Assembly (NCBI GenBank): GCA_001897615.1
Contig: MKTG01000066.1
Coordinates: forward strand, 56,016-91,986
Origin: Burkholderiales bacterium 68-10
GTDB lineage: Bacteria; Pseudomonadota; Gammaproteobacteria; Burkholderiales; Burkholderiaceae_C
Direction of reading: 5' to 3'
Length of the DNA stretch: 35,971 bases
Part shown: piece by piece, positions 35,289 to 35,971 of the stretch
Position numbering within the stretch: position 1 is the stretch's first letter
How the letters are laid out: every line of letters begins with the position of its first letter
Notes under the pieces: generated by a model
Seen by the model: only the letters and a program-made list of their open reading frames with translations
Told to the model about the DNA's origin: nothing
Databases searched by the model: none
Translations under genes and position numbers: made by a program

Positions 35289-35900
35289 GTGAACCGGCTG
35301 CGCCGCGGCGCCTGGCCGCTGGCCTGCCTGCTGCTGGTCGTGGCCAGCGCGCTGGTCGGGTGGGCCGCCAGCCGCCCTGGCCTGCCGCCCGAGGCCCTGG
35401 CCTGGCACCGCGGCGACTGGCCCGGCGCGCCCTGGACGCTGTGGAGCGGCCCGCTGCTGCACCGGCTGGCGCCGCACGCGCTGGCCAACATGCTGGCGCT
35501 GGGCGCGCTGGCGGTCCTGGGCGCGGCGCTGGCGGCGCGGGCGCGCGACGCGCTGGCGCTGCTGCTGGCCTGGCCGCTGGGCACGCTGGGGTTGCGCTGC
35601 TGGCCGCAGGTGGCGGCCTACTGGGGCCTGTCCGGCACCATCCACGCCGCCGCCGCCGTGCTGGCGCTGCGCGCGCTGGCCACGCCCGAGCGCCGCTGGC
35701 TGGGCCTGCTGCTAGGTGGCGGGCTGGCCATCAAGCTGGCACTGGAGCGCGGCTGGAGCGTGCCCATCGGCTTTGACACCGGCTGGGGCTTCAACGTCGT
35801 GTTCGCCGCCCACCTGAGCGGCGCCATCGCGGGGGCGCTGCTGGCACTGGGGCTGAACACGCTCGCCTCGATGCGGCCAGCACGCCGTCACCATTCCTGA
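35289..35900 (+). CDS. rrtA: Rhombosortase (rhomboid-family intramembrane serine protease)
   Basis: Integral inner-membrane protease, 203 residues, with about six hydrophobic helices. Rhombosortases process proteins that carry a C-terminal GlyGly-CTERM anchor. The rhomboid signatures are visible: LWSGPLLHRLAPHALANMLALG (about 51-72), catalytic Ser115 in YWGLSGTIHA and catalytic His175 in AAHLSGAIAGALL. The rhombosortase-like ALERGW block is at about 151-156. The start is GTG at 35289 with ggag at ideal spacing. It lies 88 nt after glnE on the same strand and may be co-transcribed. No GlyGly-CTERM protein is encoded in the window, so its substrates must lie elsewhere. A generic small rhomboid protease is the alternative name. 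Confidence 0.85.
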   Translation: MNRLRRGAWPLACLLLVVASALVGWAASRPGLPPEALAWHRGDWPGAPWTLWSGPLLHRLAPHALANMLALGALAVLGAALAARARDALALLLAWPLGTLGLRCWPQVAAYWGLSGTIHAAAAVLALRALATPERRWLGLLLGGGLAIKLALERGWSVPIGFDTGWGFNVVFAAHLSGAIAGALLALGLNTLASMRPARRHHS

Positions 35901-35955
35901 TTTGATAGCTGCTGGCGCTTGCCTGGAGCGCGCCAGACGCTGTTTTTGCATCAGC
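35897..35955. repeat. Dispersed short repeat, copy M (after rrtA)
   Basis: A clear copy: cctgatttgatagctgctgg, then cgcttgcctggagcgcgccag and an AT end (acgctgtttttgcatc). The layout is the same as copy F, and it again begins at the stop codon of the preceding gene, so it may act as a terminator. Confidence 0.8.
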
Positions 35956-35971
35956 GGCGGTGCTTGGCCCA

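Overview
The window is a high-GC bacterial chromosome segment that most resembles Burkholderiales, family Comamonadaceae. This rests on three things seen here: the GC-rich codon use, the gene families (DUF1631 protein, fused indolepyruvate ferredoxin oxidoreductase family protein, YhdP-type giant AsmA-like protein, glnE), and many copies of a short AT/GC-mixed repeat built around 'atagctg' and 'gcgcttg' that I recognise from that family. No database search was possible, so the genus is left open. No rRNA, tRNA, CRISPR array, prophage or intact insertion sequence was seen.

Layout. Positions 30-3438 hold peptide deformylase (minus strand), divergent from a LysM exported protein and dprA (plus strand). 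The deformylase/LysM gap carries a 162-bp element with perfect 16-bp terminal inverted repeats and a central hairpin. Positions 3455-9302 (minus) are yajC-secD-secF followed by a DUF1631 protein. Positions 9561-13166 (minus) encode a 1201-residue indolepyruvate ferredoxin oxidoreductase family protein. Positions 13351-15866 hold a small putative lipoprotein, the lytic transglycosylase mltA, a 49-residue membrane protein whose start codon overlaps that of mltA on the other strand, and a FixJ-type response regulator.

Positions 15972-25042 are an accessory stretch: a secreted alpha/beta-hydrolase lipoprotein, an Lrp-type regulator divergent from dadA (D-amino acid dehydrogenase), the deletion scar of a type I restriction-modification locus (5' third of hsdM joined to the 3' part of a YgjP-type metallopeptidase gene), and a beta-alanine/omega-amino acid catabolism unit (aminotransferase plus mmsA) divergent from a LysR regulator. 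Positions 25296-32276 (minus) return to what looks like core sequence: a PAS sensor kinase, a nitrilase-superfamily amidase and YhdP. On the plus strand follow glnE and a rhombosortase.

How the genes work together. YajC/SecD/SecF assist the Sec translocon. LysM and MltA proteins act on or near peptidoglycan. DadA and the aminotransferase/MmsA pair feed amino acids into pyruvate and acetyl-CoA. The sensor kinase (25296-27326) and the response regulator (15246-15866) look like a DctS/DctR-type pair now about 9.4 kb apart, with the accessory stretch between them.

The most unusual features are the type I R-M deletion scar, the 162-bp palindromic element, the abundance of short repeats inside reading frames, and the overlapping divergent start codons at mltA. 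I did not find clear evidence of a wholly new multi-gene system.
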